Assembly: GCF_002846205.1 (NCBI RefSeq) | Contig: NZ_PHKV01000002.1 | Location: 62,001-126,000, forward strand | Reading direction: 5' to 3' | Origin: Xanthomonas prunicola | GTDB lineage: Bacteria; Pseudomonadota; Gammaproteobacteria; Xanthomonadales; Xanthomonadaceae | Length of the DNA: 64,000 nucleotides | In this document: positions 1 through 8,703 of the stretch, in pieces | How positions within the stretch are numbered: position 1 is the first letter of the stretch | How the letters are laid out: each line of letters begins with the position of its first letter | Program-made: the position numbers and the translations under genes | Notes under the pieces: generated by a model | Told to the model about the DNA's origin: nothing | Database searches by the model: none | Seen by the model: only the letters and a program-made list of their open reading frames with translations

Positions 1-1
1 G

Positions 2-481
2 GTTCCGCCCAAGGGCTGGAAGCGGTTGGTGCCGGGCGGCGAAATCCGTCTGCGCGGCGCGGGCATTGCGCGCGTGGATGAGGTGATCAAGAACGAAGCG
101 GGTGAGATCGTCGAATTGCGCGGCTGGCTGGATCCGGAATCGCGGCCAGGCATGGAGGGCGCCAACCGCAAGGTCAAGGGCACCATCCATTGGGTCAGCG
201 CTGCGCATGCGGTGGAAGCGGAAATCCGCCTCTACGACCGCCTGTTTTCGGTGGAAAAGCCCGACGACGAATCCGAAGGCAAAACCTACCGCGACTATCT
301 CAATCCCGAGTCCAAGCGCAACGTGCGCGGCTATGTGGAGCCTAGCGCAGCGTTGGCAGCGCCCGAGCAGCCATTCCAGTTCGAACGCACCGGCTACTTC
401 GTGGCCGACCGCCGCGACCATAGCGCGGCCACACCGGTGTTCAATCGCAGCGTGACCCTGCGCGACACCTGGGCCAAGTAA
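2..481 (+). CDS. glnS: Glutaminyl-tRNA synthetase, C-terminal part (truncated by window start)
   Basis: This is the last 159 codons of glutaminyl-tRNA synthetase, which charges tRNA-Gln with glutamine in the cytoplasm. The reading frame is open from base 2, so the 5' part lies outside the window. The visible part is the C-terminal anticodon-binding beta-barrel region, with motifs typical of bacterial GlnRS such as KGTIHWVSA, EIRLYDRLF, NPESK and the terminal FERTGYFVADRRD...FNRSVTLRDTWAK. The class I signatures HIGH and KMSKS are not in the window. The gene ends with TAA and is followed by two strong hairpins. Confidence 0.95.
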   Translation, partial: VPPKGWKRLVPGGEIRLRGAGIARVDEVIKNEAGEIVELRGWLDPESRPGMEGANRKVKGTIHWVSAAHAVEAEIRLYDRLFSVEKPDDESEGKTYRDYLNPESKRNVRGYVEPSAALAAPEQPFQFERTGYFVADRRDHSAATPVFNRSVTLRDTWAK

Positions 482-499
482 CCGGCAAGCAAGGACAGC

Positions 500-560
500 G
501 ACGCCCTTGCAAGCAGGGCGTCACTGCTACCGCGGCCGCGGCAACTGTGCGGCTGCGGTA
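500..560 (+). terminator. Two consecutive hairpins downstream of glnS
   Basis: The first hairpin has perfect 8-bp arms GACGCCCT (500-507) and AGGGCGTC (515-522) around a 7-nt loop. The second has 12-bp arms at 528-539 and 549-560 with a single G-U wobble. They begin 18 nt after the glnS stop codon. Neither is followed by a run of T, so Rho-independent termination is inferred from position and strength only; an mRNA 3'-end stabiliser is the alternative. Confidence 0.5.
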
Positions 561-864
561 GCGGCATCTGCGTCTTATCGCACGCGTTCCCCGGCCTCAG
601 CGCCGACGCGGAGCAACGACTCGCCGCGCCGTTGATCCACCCAGGCAATCACGACACGTTGGTCGCGCATGCGCTGCGATGGCGTCACATTGATCCATCG
701 ACGCAATCGATGCCCGCAGCACTCTGGCCGCGCGTTACGCCAGCGCAGCGGGCTGCAGCAACGTCATTGATGCAACTTGGCCGCGTTCAAACTTCTACAG
801 CGCGCGCCTTGATCAACCACCTGCCGCACGGCACGCTGCGATGCACGCCCTGAGGAACAGCACG
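561..864. other. Intergenic region between glnS and the EamA transporter gene
   Basis: About 300 bases with no convincing gene; the open frames here are short and lack ribosome binding sites. The last part must hold the promoter of the EamA-family gene, but no clear -35/-10 pair could be picked out. Confidence 0.5.
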
Positions 865-1806
865 ATGCGTGAACGCTTGATGGTCGGTGTTGCCTGCGGA
901 ATCGGTGCGGGCGCGCTGTGGGGGCTGGTGTTTCTGGCACCGCAATTGCTGGCCGCATTTACGCCGCTGCAATTAGCGGTAGCGCGCTATCTCTCGTATG
1001 GCGCGGTCGCGGCGTTGGTACTAGCGCCACGTGCGCGACAGACCGCCGCCCGACTGGGTCGCGCCGAATGGTGGGCGCTGGTGCGCCTGAGCCTGATGGG
1101 CAATCTGGTGTATTACGTGCTGCTTGGCAGCGCCGTGCAGTGGGCGGGCAGCGCGGCAACTGCGCTGATCATCGGGCTGCTGCCGGTGTTGGTCACCGTG
1201 ATCGGTACGCGTGCCGCCGGCGCGGTGCAATTACGACGTCTGGCGGCGCCTTGCATGCTATGCGTGATCGGCGTGACATTGGTGTCGCTGGACACCGTGC
1301 AGGACGACTCGGGCGCGCTGGCGAGCGACCGCCTCACCCGCATCGCCGGCCTGTTGTGCGCAGTAGGTGCGCTGGTGTCGTGGTCGGCCTATTCGATCGC
1401 CAATGCGCGCTGGTTGCGCCGGCGCCCGGATCTGTCCGGCGGCGACTGGTCGCTGCTCACCGGCGTGGTCACCGGCGCACTGGCGTTGTTGCTGGCGCCG
1501 GCGGCCCTGATCGGCAGCGCAGCGCATGCTCCGCTGGAATGGGCCAGTTTCTGGGGTGTGTCGCTGTCGCTGGGCATCCTGGCCTCGGTGATGGGCAACG
1601 CACTGTGGAATCGCGCCAGCCGCGTGCTGCCGCTGACCCTGGTCGGGCAAATGATCGTGTTCGAAACAGTGTTTGCGTTGCTGTACGGCTTTGCCTGGGA
1701 ACTGCGCCTGCCCACCCCATTGGAGCTGGCCGCGATCGCCTGCCTGCTGGTCGGAGTGCTGTGGTGCGCGGCACTGCATGCGCCAGTGCGTGATGCAGGC
1801 CGCTGA
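865..1806 (+). CDS. EamA-family (DMT superfamily) transporter
   Basis: Inner-membrane permease of the drug/metabolite transporter superfamily, about 313 residues with roughly ten hydrophobic segments arranged as two EamA repeats. The segment starting GIGAGALWGLVFLAPQLL and the later LGILASVMGNALWNRA region are typical of the family. An ATG exists at 841, but the ATG at 865 is preceded at good distance by GAGGAA (852-857) and is preferred. Members export amino acids, metabolites or dyes; the substrate cannot be read from sequence. No linked gene suggests a role. Confidence 0.85.
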   Translation: MRERLMVGVACGIGAGALWGLVFLAPQLLAAFTPLQLAVARYLSYGAVAALVLAPRARQTAARLGRAEWWALVRLSLMGNLVYYVLLGSAVQWAGSAATALIIGLLPVLVTVIGTRAAGAVQLRRLAAPCMLCVIGVTLVSLDTVQDDSGALASDRLTRIAGLLCAVGALVSWSAYSIANARWLRRRPDLSGGDWSLLTGVVTGALALLLAPAALIGSAAHAPLEWASFWGVSLSLGILASVMGNALWNRASRVLPLTLVGQMIVFETVFALLYGFAWELRLPTPLELAAIACLLVGVLWCAALHAPVRDAGR

Positions 1807-2101
1807 CGCGCATGCGCGAGCACGATGCAGCTATGTCCCGCAGGAACACGCCAGGCGCCTGCCTCTGCCATTCACTAGCGGCGTTGAGCAGCTAGGTTCA
1901 AGACGGTGGCGGACTCGATCGCGCATCGCTGATGGCCAGGCGCCGATCGCGCGCCATGCGCGCACTGTGCCGTCGCCGGCGTAAGAGCGCTTGCCTGTAC
2001 GCCGCTTTCTGCTTGTCGGCACAGATCCCGCCAGCCGCTCTGACCCCGCGCGCGGCCTGGGCTTACCATGGTCCCTCATATGGTCTGATCGGAGCAGCCG
2101 C

Positions 2102-2506
2102 ATGTCCCGTCTTGTGTCCTGGTGCCTGAGCAGCCTGTTGCTGCTGTCCTGTCTTGCCGCGATCGGCTGTGTGGCAACGCCACCGACCGATGCGGCCACG
2201 CCGCCGCCGGCCAGCATCCCGGCGCCTGCCACACCGGTCGCCGTCACCACCACCTGCCGCACCGATGCCGATTGCACGGTGAAGAATGTCGGCAACTGTT
2301 GTGGTGCGTTTCCGGCCTGCGTCAACGTCAACAGCGCCACCGACCCCAAGGGCGTGCTCGCGCAGTGCCAGGCCAGCGGCATGATGAGCGTGTGCGGCTT
2401 CCGCGAGATCAGCGCCTGCCAGTGCGTGGCCGGGCAATGTGCCGCAAAGGACGCGCAGGCCGATACACTGCGCCCCGCCATTCCCCCTACAGAAACGGTC
2501 CACTGA
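2102..2506 (+). CDS. Small cysteine-rich lipoprotein
   Basis: A 134-residue exported protein with a lipoprotein signal: a hydrophobic stretch SLLLLSCLAAIGC ends in a lipobox whose Cys would be lipidated. A Pro/Ala/Thr-rich linker follows, then a compact domain with about nine cysteines (CRTDADC, NCCGAFPAC, VCGF, CQCVAGQC), probably disulfide bonded in the periplasm. An upstream in-frame start at 1991 would bury the signal peptide and was rejected. Its TGA overlaps the ATG of the deaminase gene (TGATG), implying translational coupling. The function is unknown. Confidence 0.75.
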   Translation: MSRLVSWCLSSLLLLSCLAAIGCVATPPTDAATPPPASIPAPATPVAVTTTCRTDADCTVKNVGNCCGAFPACVNVNSATDPKGVLAQCQASGMMSVCGFREISACQCVAGQCAAKDAQADTLRPAIPPTETVH

Positions 2507-3066
2507 TGCTTAACGCGCACGTCCACCTCACCCTGCCCGACTGGATCCACGCGCATGTCGACGACAGCCGCGCCTATCCCAGCGATGAAGACAAGGTGGC
2601 GCTGGCGATCGAGCTGTCGCGGATGAATGTGCGCGAGCGCAGCGGCGGTCCGTTCGGCGCGGTCGTGTTCGGCCCGGACCACCGCATCATCGCTGCAGCA
2701 GTGAACCGCGTGGTGCCACAAACCACCTCGCTGGCGCATGCCGAAAACATGGCTTACATGCTCGCGCAGCAACGCCTGCAGACACCGCGTTTGAACGATG
2801 TGCTGTCGCCGGTGACGCTGGCCACCTCCGCGCAGCCGTGCTGCCAATGCTATGGCGCCACGGTGTGGGCCGGCATCGACCGCCTGCTGATCGGCGCGCG
2901 CGCCGACGACGTGATGGCGCTGACGCAATTCGACGAAGGCCCGTTGCCGGCCGACTGGGTGGGCGAACTGAGCCGCCGCGGCATTGAGGTGGTGCGCGAC
3001 GTGCTGCGCGACCAGGCCTGTGCGGTGCTGCGCAACTACGGTGAGGGCGGCGGTGATCATTATTGA
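2506..3066 (+). CDS. Zinc-dependent nucleoside/cytidine deaminase-like protein
   Basis: A 186-residue member of the cytidine/deoxycytidylate deaminase fold. The zinc site is visible: HAE at residues 78-80 (His ligand and catalytic Glu) and PCCQC at 111-115, where Cys112 and Cys115 would bind zinc. The N-terminal SGGPFGAVVF stretch also fits guanine-deaminase and TadA-like deaminases. The substrate (guanine, a nucleoside or another aminated heterocycle) cannot be told; the tRNA deaminase TadA is less likely because of the long C-terminal part. The start codon overlaps the stop of the upstream lipoprotein gene by one base. Confidence 0.8.
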   Translation: MLNAHVHLTLPDWIHAHVDDSRAYPSDEDKVALAIELSRMNVRERSGGPFGAVVFGPDHRIIAAAVNRVVPQTTSLAHAENMAYMLAQQRLQTPRLNDVLSPVTLATSAQPCCQCYGATVWAGIDRLLIGARADDVMALTQFDEGPLPADWVGELSRRGIEVVRDVLRDQACAVLRNYGEGGGDHY

Positions 3067-3102
3067 TGTCGTGTGCGCTGCTGGCGCACTGCCGGTGCCG
3101 CG

Positions 3103-4146
3103 ATGAGCGGCCTGCTGTGTTACTGCCGCCAGGGCTTTGAACCTGAGCTGGCCGCAGAACTGAGCGCGCGCGCCGCATTCGTCGGCATTGCCGGTTATGC
3201 GCGGACCCAGCGCAACGACGGCTATGTGCTGTTCGTCTGCGACGAGGCCGCACAACTTGCTGCCAAGCTGCAATGGCGCGAGTTGATCTTCGCGCGGCAG
3301 AAGCTGGTGGTGATTGCCGAGCTGAAAGGCATCGACCCCAAGGACCGCATCACGCCGATCCTTGCCGCGCTGGACGGCCAACAGCGCTTCGGCGATCTGT
3401 GGGTAGAACACCCGGATTCGGACGCGGGCAAGCCGCTGGCGGGCCTGGCGCGCAGCTTCGGCAATGCGCTGCGCCCGGCCCTGCGCAAGGCCGGCCTGCT
3501 CACCGACAAGCCGCAACCGCGTCAACCGCGGTTGCACATCTGTTTTCTCGACGGCGACCACGCCTTGCTTGCGGTGGCCGACAGCGCCGACAGCGCGCCG
3601 TGGCCCTTGGGCATTCCACGCCTGAAATTGCTGCCGGAAGCGCCGTCGCGCTCTGCACTCAAACTCGACGAAGCCTTGCTGACGCTACTCAGTCCCGAAG
3701 AACGCGAAGCACTGGTCAAGCCCGGCATGCGTGCGGCCGATCTGGGCGCTGCACCCGGCGGCTGGACCTGGGTGCTGACGCGGCAGCATGTGCACGTCAC
3801 CAGCGTCGACAACGGCCCGCTGCGCGAGCATGTGCTGGAAACCGGACTGGTGGAGCATCTGCGGGCCGACGGCTTCCACTGGAAGCCCGCGCAATCGCTG
3901 GACTGGATGGTCTGCGACATGGTCGAGCAACCACGCCGCGTGGCCGAACGCATGGCCACTTGGGTGCGCGAAGGCTGGTGCCGCAATACGATCTTCAACC
4001 TCAAGCTGCCGATGAAAAAGCGCTGGGACGAGACCCGTCTATGCTTGGATCTATTCGAGCAACAGGCAGAGAAGTCATTGATCGTGCGCGCCAAGCAGCT
4101 ATATCACGATCGCGAAGAGATCACGGTGCTGGCGATGCGGGACTGA
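3103..4146 (+). CDS. rlmM: 23S rRNA (cytidine-2498 2'-O)-methyltransferase RlmM
   Basis: SAM-dependent enzyme that methylates the 2'-OH of C2498 in 23S rRNA; 347 residues, near the E. coli length of about 366. It has an N-terminal THUMP-like region and a C-terminal Rossmann-type methyltransferase domain with the SAM motif MRAADLGAAPGGWTWVL. The downstream DWMVCDM and FNLKLPMKKRW segments carry the expected catalytic Asp and Lys positions of RrmJ-like methyltransferases. The ATG at 3103 gives the family N-terminus MSGLLCYCRQGFE; an in-frame GTG at 3073 was rejected. Confidence 0.93.
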   Translation: MSGLLCYCRQGFEPELAAELSARAAFVGIAGYARTQRNDGYVLFVCDEAAQLAAKLQWRELIFARQKLVVIAELKGIDPKDRITPILAALDGQQRFGDLWVEHPDSDAGKPLAGLARSFGNALRPALRKAGLLTDKPQPRQPRLHICFLDGDHALLAVADSADSAPWPLGIPRLKLLPEAPSRSALKLDEALLTLLSPEEREALVKPGMRAADLGAAPGGWTWVLTRQHVHVTSVDNGPLREHVLETGLVEHLRADGFHWKPAQSLDWMVCDMVEQPRRVAERMATWVREGWCRNTIFNLKLPMKKRWDETRLCLDLFEQQAEKSLIVRAKQLYHDREEITVLAMRD

Positions 4147-4458
4147 TGAGTGGCAGTTGGAAGCTGGGATTCGTAAAAGCGGGTGACCGGCGGGTGCGTT
4201 GCTGCGTTTGCTGATGGGATCAGGAGTGCTTCGATCGACAGACGCTACAATCTGCCGTGCATTGTTCAGACGCCCCTAACGCGCCTTTCCATGGCATTGC
4301 ACCCGTGCACTTGGCAGTCGTGGTCCACCAGCATCGCCCGGCAACGCTCAACAAGTCCTACAGCGAGTCTGCACGACAGCTTTGCGCATTGATCGAAGCA
4401 AGCCTGCTTGCTCAGCTCACCAAGTCCCCGCCCTGCTTGTCAACAGAGCGGGCCACCC
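4147..4458. other. Intergenic region between convergent rlmM and oxidoreductase genes
   Basis: About 310 bases between two convergent genes. No open frame here has a credible start or family resemblance, and no strong terminator hairpin was found. Confidence 0.5.
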
Positions 4459-5568
4459 TCACAGCACAATGCGCTTGCTACCCTCTCGCGCCGAGCGATA
4501 GATCGCATCGACGATGCGGATATCGCGCAGGCCTTCTTCGCCCGGCGCACGCAGCGGTGTGCCGTTCATGATCGCCAGCGCGTCTTCGTCCATCTGCAAA
4601 GCCTGCTGATGCTGCACCTTGGCGTCGAACACGCGTCCATCGCTGGCCTTGCCGGTCACGCCCTGGTAGCTCTGGAACGGCGACAACTCATACCAGCCGC
4701 GCTCGCATTCGGCGCGTAGCACATTCATATTCTTGCCGAAGCTGGTCTTGCACTCGGCACGCACCGCATTGGGAAATTCCAGGGTGAAGTCCATGTGCTC
4801 GTCGACTTCATCGAACAGATCGGGGCGGTCGGTCCAGCGCTTGGCCGTCACTGCCAGCGGCTCGGCACCGACGGTGTAGCGCGCCGCGTTGAGCGGATAC
4901 ACGCCCATGTCATACATCGCACCACCACCGAACTGCGAACGCAACCGCCAAGGGCGGTCCGCCTTGGTCGCATCGTGGTAGCCGTTATAGCCGGCCTCGG
5001 CACGCACGCGCTGCATTGCACCGAACGGCTTCTCGCTGGCCATCGCAATCACGCGCCGCGTATTGGGCTCGTGCTGCATACGGTAGCCGATGGTCAGCGC
5101 CACCTTACTGCGCTTGCAGGCCGCAATCATCGCCTCGCATTCGCCGGCATGCATCGCCATCGGCTTTTCGCACCATACGTGCTTGCCTGCCGCAGCGGCA
5201 CGCAACGTCAGCGGCGCATGCAGATGCGTAGGCGTGACGACGTACACCACATCGATCTCGTCGTTGTCGGCGATACGATCGAAATTTTCGTAGTTGTAGA
5301 CATTGCGATCGGCAATGCCGTATTTGGCCTGCCACTGCGGAATCTTCTCCGGCGTGCCGGTGACGATGCCGGCGAGCTTGCAATGCTTGGTCAATGCCAG
5401 GCCCGGCGCGAGCTGTTCGCTGGCATAACTGCCCAACCCGACCAACGCCACATTCAGTGGTTTTCCGGGCTTTTTCTTCGGCACTGCCCAGGTCGGTGCA
5501 GCGAGCAGAATGCCTGCACCGCCGAAGGCAGCAAGCAAGCGGCGACGTGTGATCGATTCCACGGACAT
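4459..5568 (-). CDS. Tat-exported Gfo/Idh/MocA-family oxidoreductase (glucose-fructose oxidoreductase-like)
   Basis: NAD(P)-dependent sugar oxidoreductase of 369 residues. The N-terminus carries a twin-arginine signal (TRRRLLAAFGG followed by a hydrophobic stretch and an Ala-rich cleavage region), so the folded enzyme is probably exported to the periplasm, as Zymomonas glucose-fructose oxidoreductase is. A Rossmann domain follows (NVALVGLGSYASEQLAPGL) with the family EKP motif in HVWCEKPMAMH. The C-terminal half has the GGGAMYDMGVYPLNAARY segment seen in this family. The start is fixed by AAGGAGG 5 to 11 bases upstream. It is divergent from the SMP-30 gene, which may act on lactone or sugar products; that link is inference. 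Confidence 0.88.
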   Translation of the reverse strand: MSVESITRRRLLAAFGGAGILLAAPTWAVPKKKPGKPLNVALVGLGSYASEQLAPGLALTKHCKLAGIVTGTPEKIPQWQAKYGIADRNVYNYENFDRIADNDEIDVVYVVTPTHLHAPLTLRAAAAGKHVWCEKPMAMHAGECEAMIAACKRSKVALTIGYRMQHEPNTRRVIAMASEKPFGAMQRVRAEAGYNGYHDATKADRPWRLRSQFGGGAMYDMGVYPLNAARYTVGAEPLAVTAKRWTDRPDLFDEVDEHMDFTLEFPNAVRAECKTSFGKNMNVLRAECERGWYELSPFQSYQGVTGKASDGRVFDAKVQHQQALQMDEDALAIMNGTPLRAPGEEGLRDIRIVDAIYRSAREGSKRIVL

Positions 5569-5736
5569 GCAAACCTCCTTCGCGAGTGATAACGGCCAAC
5601 ATAACTCCCGCGCAACGCTTTGTTGGCCGATCTAGGGCGTACTGCTCGCGCACCTTACTTGATCGCAGGTGATCACCGCCATGGTCGCGCTGCAGGTTCT
5701 GGCACACTGCTGGCGATCACATCCGGAGCATTGCGC

Positions 5737-6642
5737 ATGACCGTTGTTGCCCGCCTTCGTTTTTTGCCGCTGGCATTGCTGTTGTCCAGTCCGTTCGCTA
5801 TTGCCGCCGACAAACCGTTCGTTGCGCGTGATCTGATCGGCGATGGCGCATTCACCCACAATGCCGAAGGACCCGCCACTGGTCCGGATGGCGCGTTGTA
5901 CGCAGTGAATCTGGGCAAGGACGGCACCATCGCACGCATTGCGCTCCAAACAGACGGCAGCGCCAAGGCAGAGGTATTCGTGACCCTGCCCGACGGCAGC
6001 ACCGGCAATGGCATCCGCTTTCGCGACGGCACCATGTATGTCGCCGATTACACCGGCCACAAAATTCTGCAGGTGAACATGCAGACGCGCGCAGTGAGTA
6101 CGTTTGCGGCATTGCCCGAGGGCGATGGCCCCAACGATCTGGCCCTTGCACCCGATGGCAGCTTCTACGCGAGCGATCCGGACTGGAAGGACAACAGTGG
6201 ACGTTTGTGGCACATCAGCCGCGACGGCGCGACGCGGTTGCTGGAAGCAGGCATGACCACACCGAACGGCCTGGATGTCAGCCCCGACGGCAAGCACCTG
6301 TATGTCAACGAAAGCATGTCGCGTAAGGTGTGGGTCTACGACCGTACCAGCGACGGCAGCCTACGCAACAAACGCCTGCTGATCAGCTTCCCCGATTTCG
6401 GCATGGACGGCATGCGCTGCGATGCCGACGGCAATTTATACATCGCCCGCTACGATGCCGGGCAGATCGCAGTGGTGTCGCCGCAGGGCAAACTGCTGCG
6501 CACGGTTGCGCTGAAAGGTCGCAAGGTCAGCAACGTGGCATTCGGCGGTGCCGATGGCAAGCAGGTGTTTGTCACATTGCAGGACCGCGGCGCAGTTGAA
6601 ACGTTCAGGTCCGATCGGCGCGGGCGCGAAACCGGTCGCTGA
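5737..6642 (+). CDS. Secreted SMP-30/gluconolactonase-like beta-propeller protein
   Basis: Predicted periplasmic protein of 301 residues with a cleavable signal peptide (RLRFLPLALLLSSPFAIAA). The rest shows repeated beta-propeller blades with motifs such as EGPATGPDGALYAVN, GPNDLALAPDGSFYASD, PNGLDVSPDGKHLYVNES and MRCDADGNLYIA, typical of the SMP-30/gluconolactonase/LRE family, whose members hydrolyse sugar lactones using a divalent metal. The start at 5737 keeps the signal peptide at the N-terminus; the longer frame from 5620 was rejected. It sits divergently beside a glucose-fructose oxidoreductase-like gene, a plausible but unproven functional pair. Confidence 0.85.
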   Translation: MTVVARLRFLPLALLLSSPFAIAADKPFVARDLIGDGAFTHNAEGPATGPDGALYAVNLGKDGTIARIALQTDGSAKAEVFVTLPDGSTGNGIRFRDGTMYVADYTGHKILQVNMQTRAVSTFAALPEGDGPNDLALAPDGSFYASDPDWKDNSGRLWHISRDGATRLLEAGMTTPNGLDVSPDGKHLYVNESMSRKVWVYDRTSDGSLRNKRLLISFPDFGMDGMRCDADGNLYIARYDAGQIAVVSPQGKLLRTVALKGRKVSNVAFGGADGKQVFVTLQDRGAVETFRSDRRGRETGR

Positions 6643-6723
6643 AACTGGTGTGTGCGTCGCATTGGTTCTCAGGTCGCGCAACAGCGTCCTGGCATCCTGC
6701 AGGTCACCTGTAGAGGACTCCCC

Positions 6724-7446
6724 ATGCAACCGATCGAATTGAAGGACGCGGCCGCCTTTGGCAACGAATTCCTGCGCCTGACCCTGTTGCAGGGGTTTCA
6801 GTCGCTGACCAAGCGTGATCTGGAATTGTTGATCTTCGTACTGCTTGAACGCGACGGCGCCATCTCGCGCAACAGCGCCAACGCCATGGTCGCGTTGCAG
6901 CTGCGGGTGACCTCGGCCAAGGTCAAGGCACTGCGGCGCGATGGCTATGCGCGTTGGCGCTCGCTGGTACCCGAAGAAGGCGACGCCGCGATGCAGCGCA
7001 TCGTCGCCAACGTGCTCACCGAAGACAATCTGCGCTCCGGCGCAAAGCACGTCAGCGAACGCAGCCGCAAGGAAGGCTTCTTGGCGGTGCGCATCGAACA
7101 TCCCGACGACGCGCAACAGTTCGAACAGGCCATTCTCGATGTCGGCGCGCTGCCGGTGTACGAACGCAACCGTGAAGTGGTCGCGGTGCGCTTCGACACG
7201 CTGCTGAAAATCGCCGAGCGCTGGGGCTATCTGCAACCGGATCCGCAAGCCACCGTGCGTGAACTGCAAAAGCTCACGCCCACGGCAGAAGAGGTCTCGG
7301 ATCTGCTGAAGAAGGACATCGCGCAGTTGCGCTGGGACGACGTCCGCCGCGCGCTCAACAGCCTGGGTGCCAAGGCGGTGGCAAGCACGGCGGAGGGTGG
7401 CCTGAAGGGCCTGCTGAAGATCGTGTTTCCATTCATCCCAGGCTGA
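6724..7446 (+). CDS. Uncharacterised 240-residue cytoplasmic protein
   Basis: No known family was recognised. The ATG at 6724 is preceded by GAGG at proper distance. Residues 1-75 look helical and resemble a winged-helix or HTH arrangement (SLTKRDLELLIFVLLERDGAI, then a second helical pair ending KVKALRRDGYARW). The middle holds KHVSERSRKEGFLAVRIEH and the C-terminus ends in a short hydrophobic tail, LLKIVFPFIPG. There is no signal peptide. Codon use matches the neighbours. It might be a DNA-associated or regulatory protein, but this is a guess from secondary-structure impression only. Confidence 0.65.
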   Translation: MQPIELKDAAAFGNEFLRLTLLQGFQSLTKRDLELLIFVLLERDGAISRNSANAMVALQLRVTSAKVKALRRDGYARWRSLVPEEGDAAMQRIVANVLTEDNLRSGAKHVSERSRKEGFLAVRIEHPDDAQQFEQAILDVGALPVYERNREVVAVRFDTLLKIAERWGYLQPDPQATVRELQKLTPTAEEVSDLLKKDIAQLRWDDVRRALNSLGAKAVASTAEGGLKGLLKIVFPFIPG

Positions 7447-7646
7447 ATCGCGTCATACGGCGCGCACGGCATGATGCAATGCACCGTGCGCGCCCCACGC
7501 CAACAGCGCCGGGCCGAGACGAACCCTATTTGCCCAACAACCGCTCGAACACTGCCTCATCCATCCCCAACCACCACGCCATCGTCGCGCCGCAAGATGG
7601 CGGCCAAGCTCTATGCTTGCAGGCTGTTCTACATCAGGGGGATCTG

Positions 7647-8054
7647 ATGACCACTCGCCGCACTGCCACACGCATCTCCACGCTCGCTCTCTCGCTGTTG
7701 CTTTGTACCGCCGCGCACGCACAACAGGCGCCCACCCCGGCCAGCAGCTCGCCGCTGATCGATGTCCCCAGCCCCATCCGCACCCAGCCGTTATCCAACG
7801 GCGAGGTCACCCACCAAACCGAGCTGGCGCGCCCACGCGGGGAATCCAGCGTGATCGTGCGTTCGATCCAGCCGAGCAGCGTATTGGGCAGCTACCACAT
7901 CGATTTTCAGGCCATGGACACCGATGGCGACGGCCGCATCAGCCGCGCCGAGGCGCAGGCCAACTCGGCCCTGGCCGATGAATTCGACGCGCTCGACACC
8001 CATCACAGCGGCTATCTGACCCGCGAACAGCTTGCTGGCTGGCTAATTCAATAA
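7647..8054 (+). CDS. Exported EF-hand protein
   Basis: A 135-residue protein with a signal peptide (ISTLALSLLLCTAAHA) and a mature C-terminal EF-hand pair. The first calcium loop, DTDGDGRISRAE, matches the canonical pattern with Asp at positions 1, 3 and 5 and Glu at 12. The second loop, DTHHSGYLTREQ, is degenerate with His at position 3 and Gln at 12, so it may not bind calcium. The ATG at 7647 has AGGGGG just upstream. Probably a periplasmic calcium-binding protein of unknown role. Confidence 0.82.
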   Translation: MTTRRTATRISTLALSLLLCTAAHAQQAPTPASSSPLIDVPSPIRTQPLSNGEVTHQTELARPRGESSVIVRSIQPSSVLGSYHIDFQAMDTDGDGRISRAEAQANSALADEFDALDTHHSGYLTREQLAGWLIQ

Positions 8055-8151
8055 TTGTCTTTCCCGCAAGCGCGGCTGTACTACGCAGCCGCGCACAGCG
8101 CTTCGCGCAGCGCCATCGCCCCCTCTTGCAGCGCCCGCTTCGGTCGGCTAG

Positions 8152-8172
8152 ATTGTATTTAACGGATACAAT
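8152..8172. promoter_or_regulatory. Palindromic operator for the MarR-type regulator
   Basis: A perfect inverted repeat ATTGTAT-N7-ATACAAT, two 7-bp arms around a 7-nt spacer, lies 12 bases upstream of the regulator's ATG. Length and symmetry fit a MarR-family dimer site. Its position suggests autoregulation and control of the downstream hydroxycinnamate genes, with the inducer probably a hydroxycinnamoyl-CoA thioester as in related systems; the last point is inference. Confidence 0.75.
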
Positions 8173-8184
8173 TTGGACGGACAG

Positions 8185-8658
8185 ATGACCGCTCGCCTTT
8201 CACTTGCCGCCGACCTTGGCTACCAGCTGCAATTGGCCGCCCTCGCCTCCAGCCACGCTGCGCGCCAGGAACTGGCCGAGCTGCAGCTCACACCGGCGCG
8301 CGTCACCGCATTGATCCATATTCGCGATCAACCCGGCTGCGACCAGACCGAACTGGGTAACCGCCTGCTGGTCAATCGCGCGGCCGGCATGAAAATCGCC
8401 AATGCGCTGGCCGAGCAAGGCCTGATCGAACGCCTGGCCGGCCGCGACCGTCGCAGCAAGGGTTTGTATCTGACTGACCTGGGCGAGCGCACGCTGCTGG
8501 TTGCACAAGGCTGCCTGGCGCGCGCGGGCGAGCGCACCTGCACCGGCCTGCAGGCCAGCGAGCAACAGACCTTGCTGCGCCTGCTCTGCAAATTGAACGC
8601 CAGCGCTGCACTGGAACGCGCCGCCGCACCAGACGCCGCGCTGGCCGAAGCACTCTAG
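8185..8658 (+). CDS. MarR-family transcriptional regulator of the hydroxycinnamate genes
   Basis: A 157-residue MarR-type winged-helix repressor. The wing-helix region reads QTELGNRLLVNRAAGMKIANALAEQGLIERLAGRDRRSKGLYLT, in which the DRRSKG wing with its Asp-Arg pair is the family hallmark. ATG at 8185 is preferred over TTG at 8173, which would overlap the palindromic operator. It is co-directional with the hydratase/lyase, aldehyde dehydrogenase and CoA ligase genes starting 45 bases downstream, so it most likely represses them until a hydroxycinnamate-derived ligand binds. Comparable regulators in other bacteria are HcaR, CouR and FerR. Confidence 0.88.
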   Translation: MTARLSLAADLGYQLQLAALASSHAARQELAELQLTPARVTALIHIRDQPGCDQTELGNRLLVNRAAGMKIANALAEQGLIERLAGRDRRSKGLYLTDLGERTLLVAQGCLARAGERTCTGLQASEQQTLLRLLCKLNASAALERAAAPDAALAEAL

Positions 8659-8703
8659 GCCCATCAACACACCAGCACTCTCACGACTCGAAGGAGACGC
8701 CGC

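Noticed and set aside
1891..1910. GGTTCAAGAC resembling a tRNA T-loop
   Set aside because: No acceptor stem, D-arm or anticodon arm can be folded around it.
1831..3561. A 576-codon open frame on the minus strand
   Set aside because: It runs antisense to the lipoprotein, deaminase and rlmM genes, has no domain signature and reflects the high GC content.
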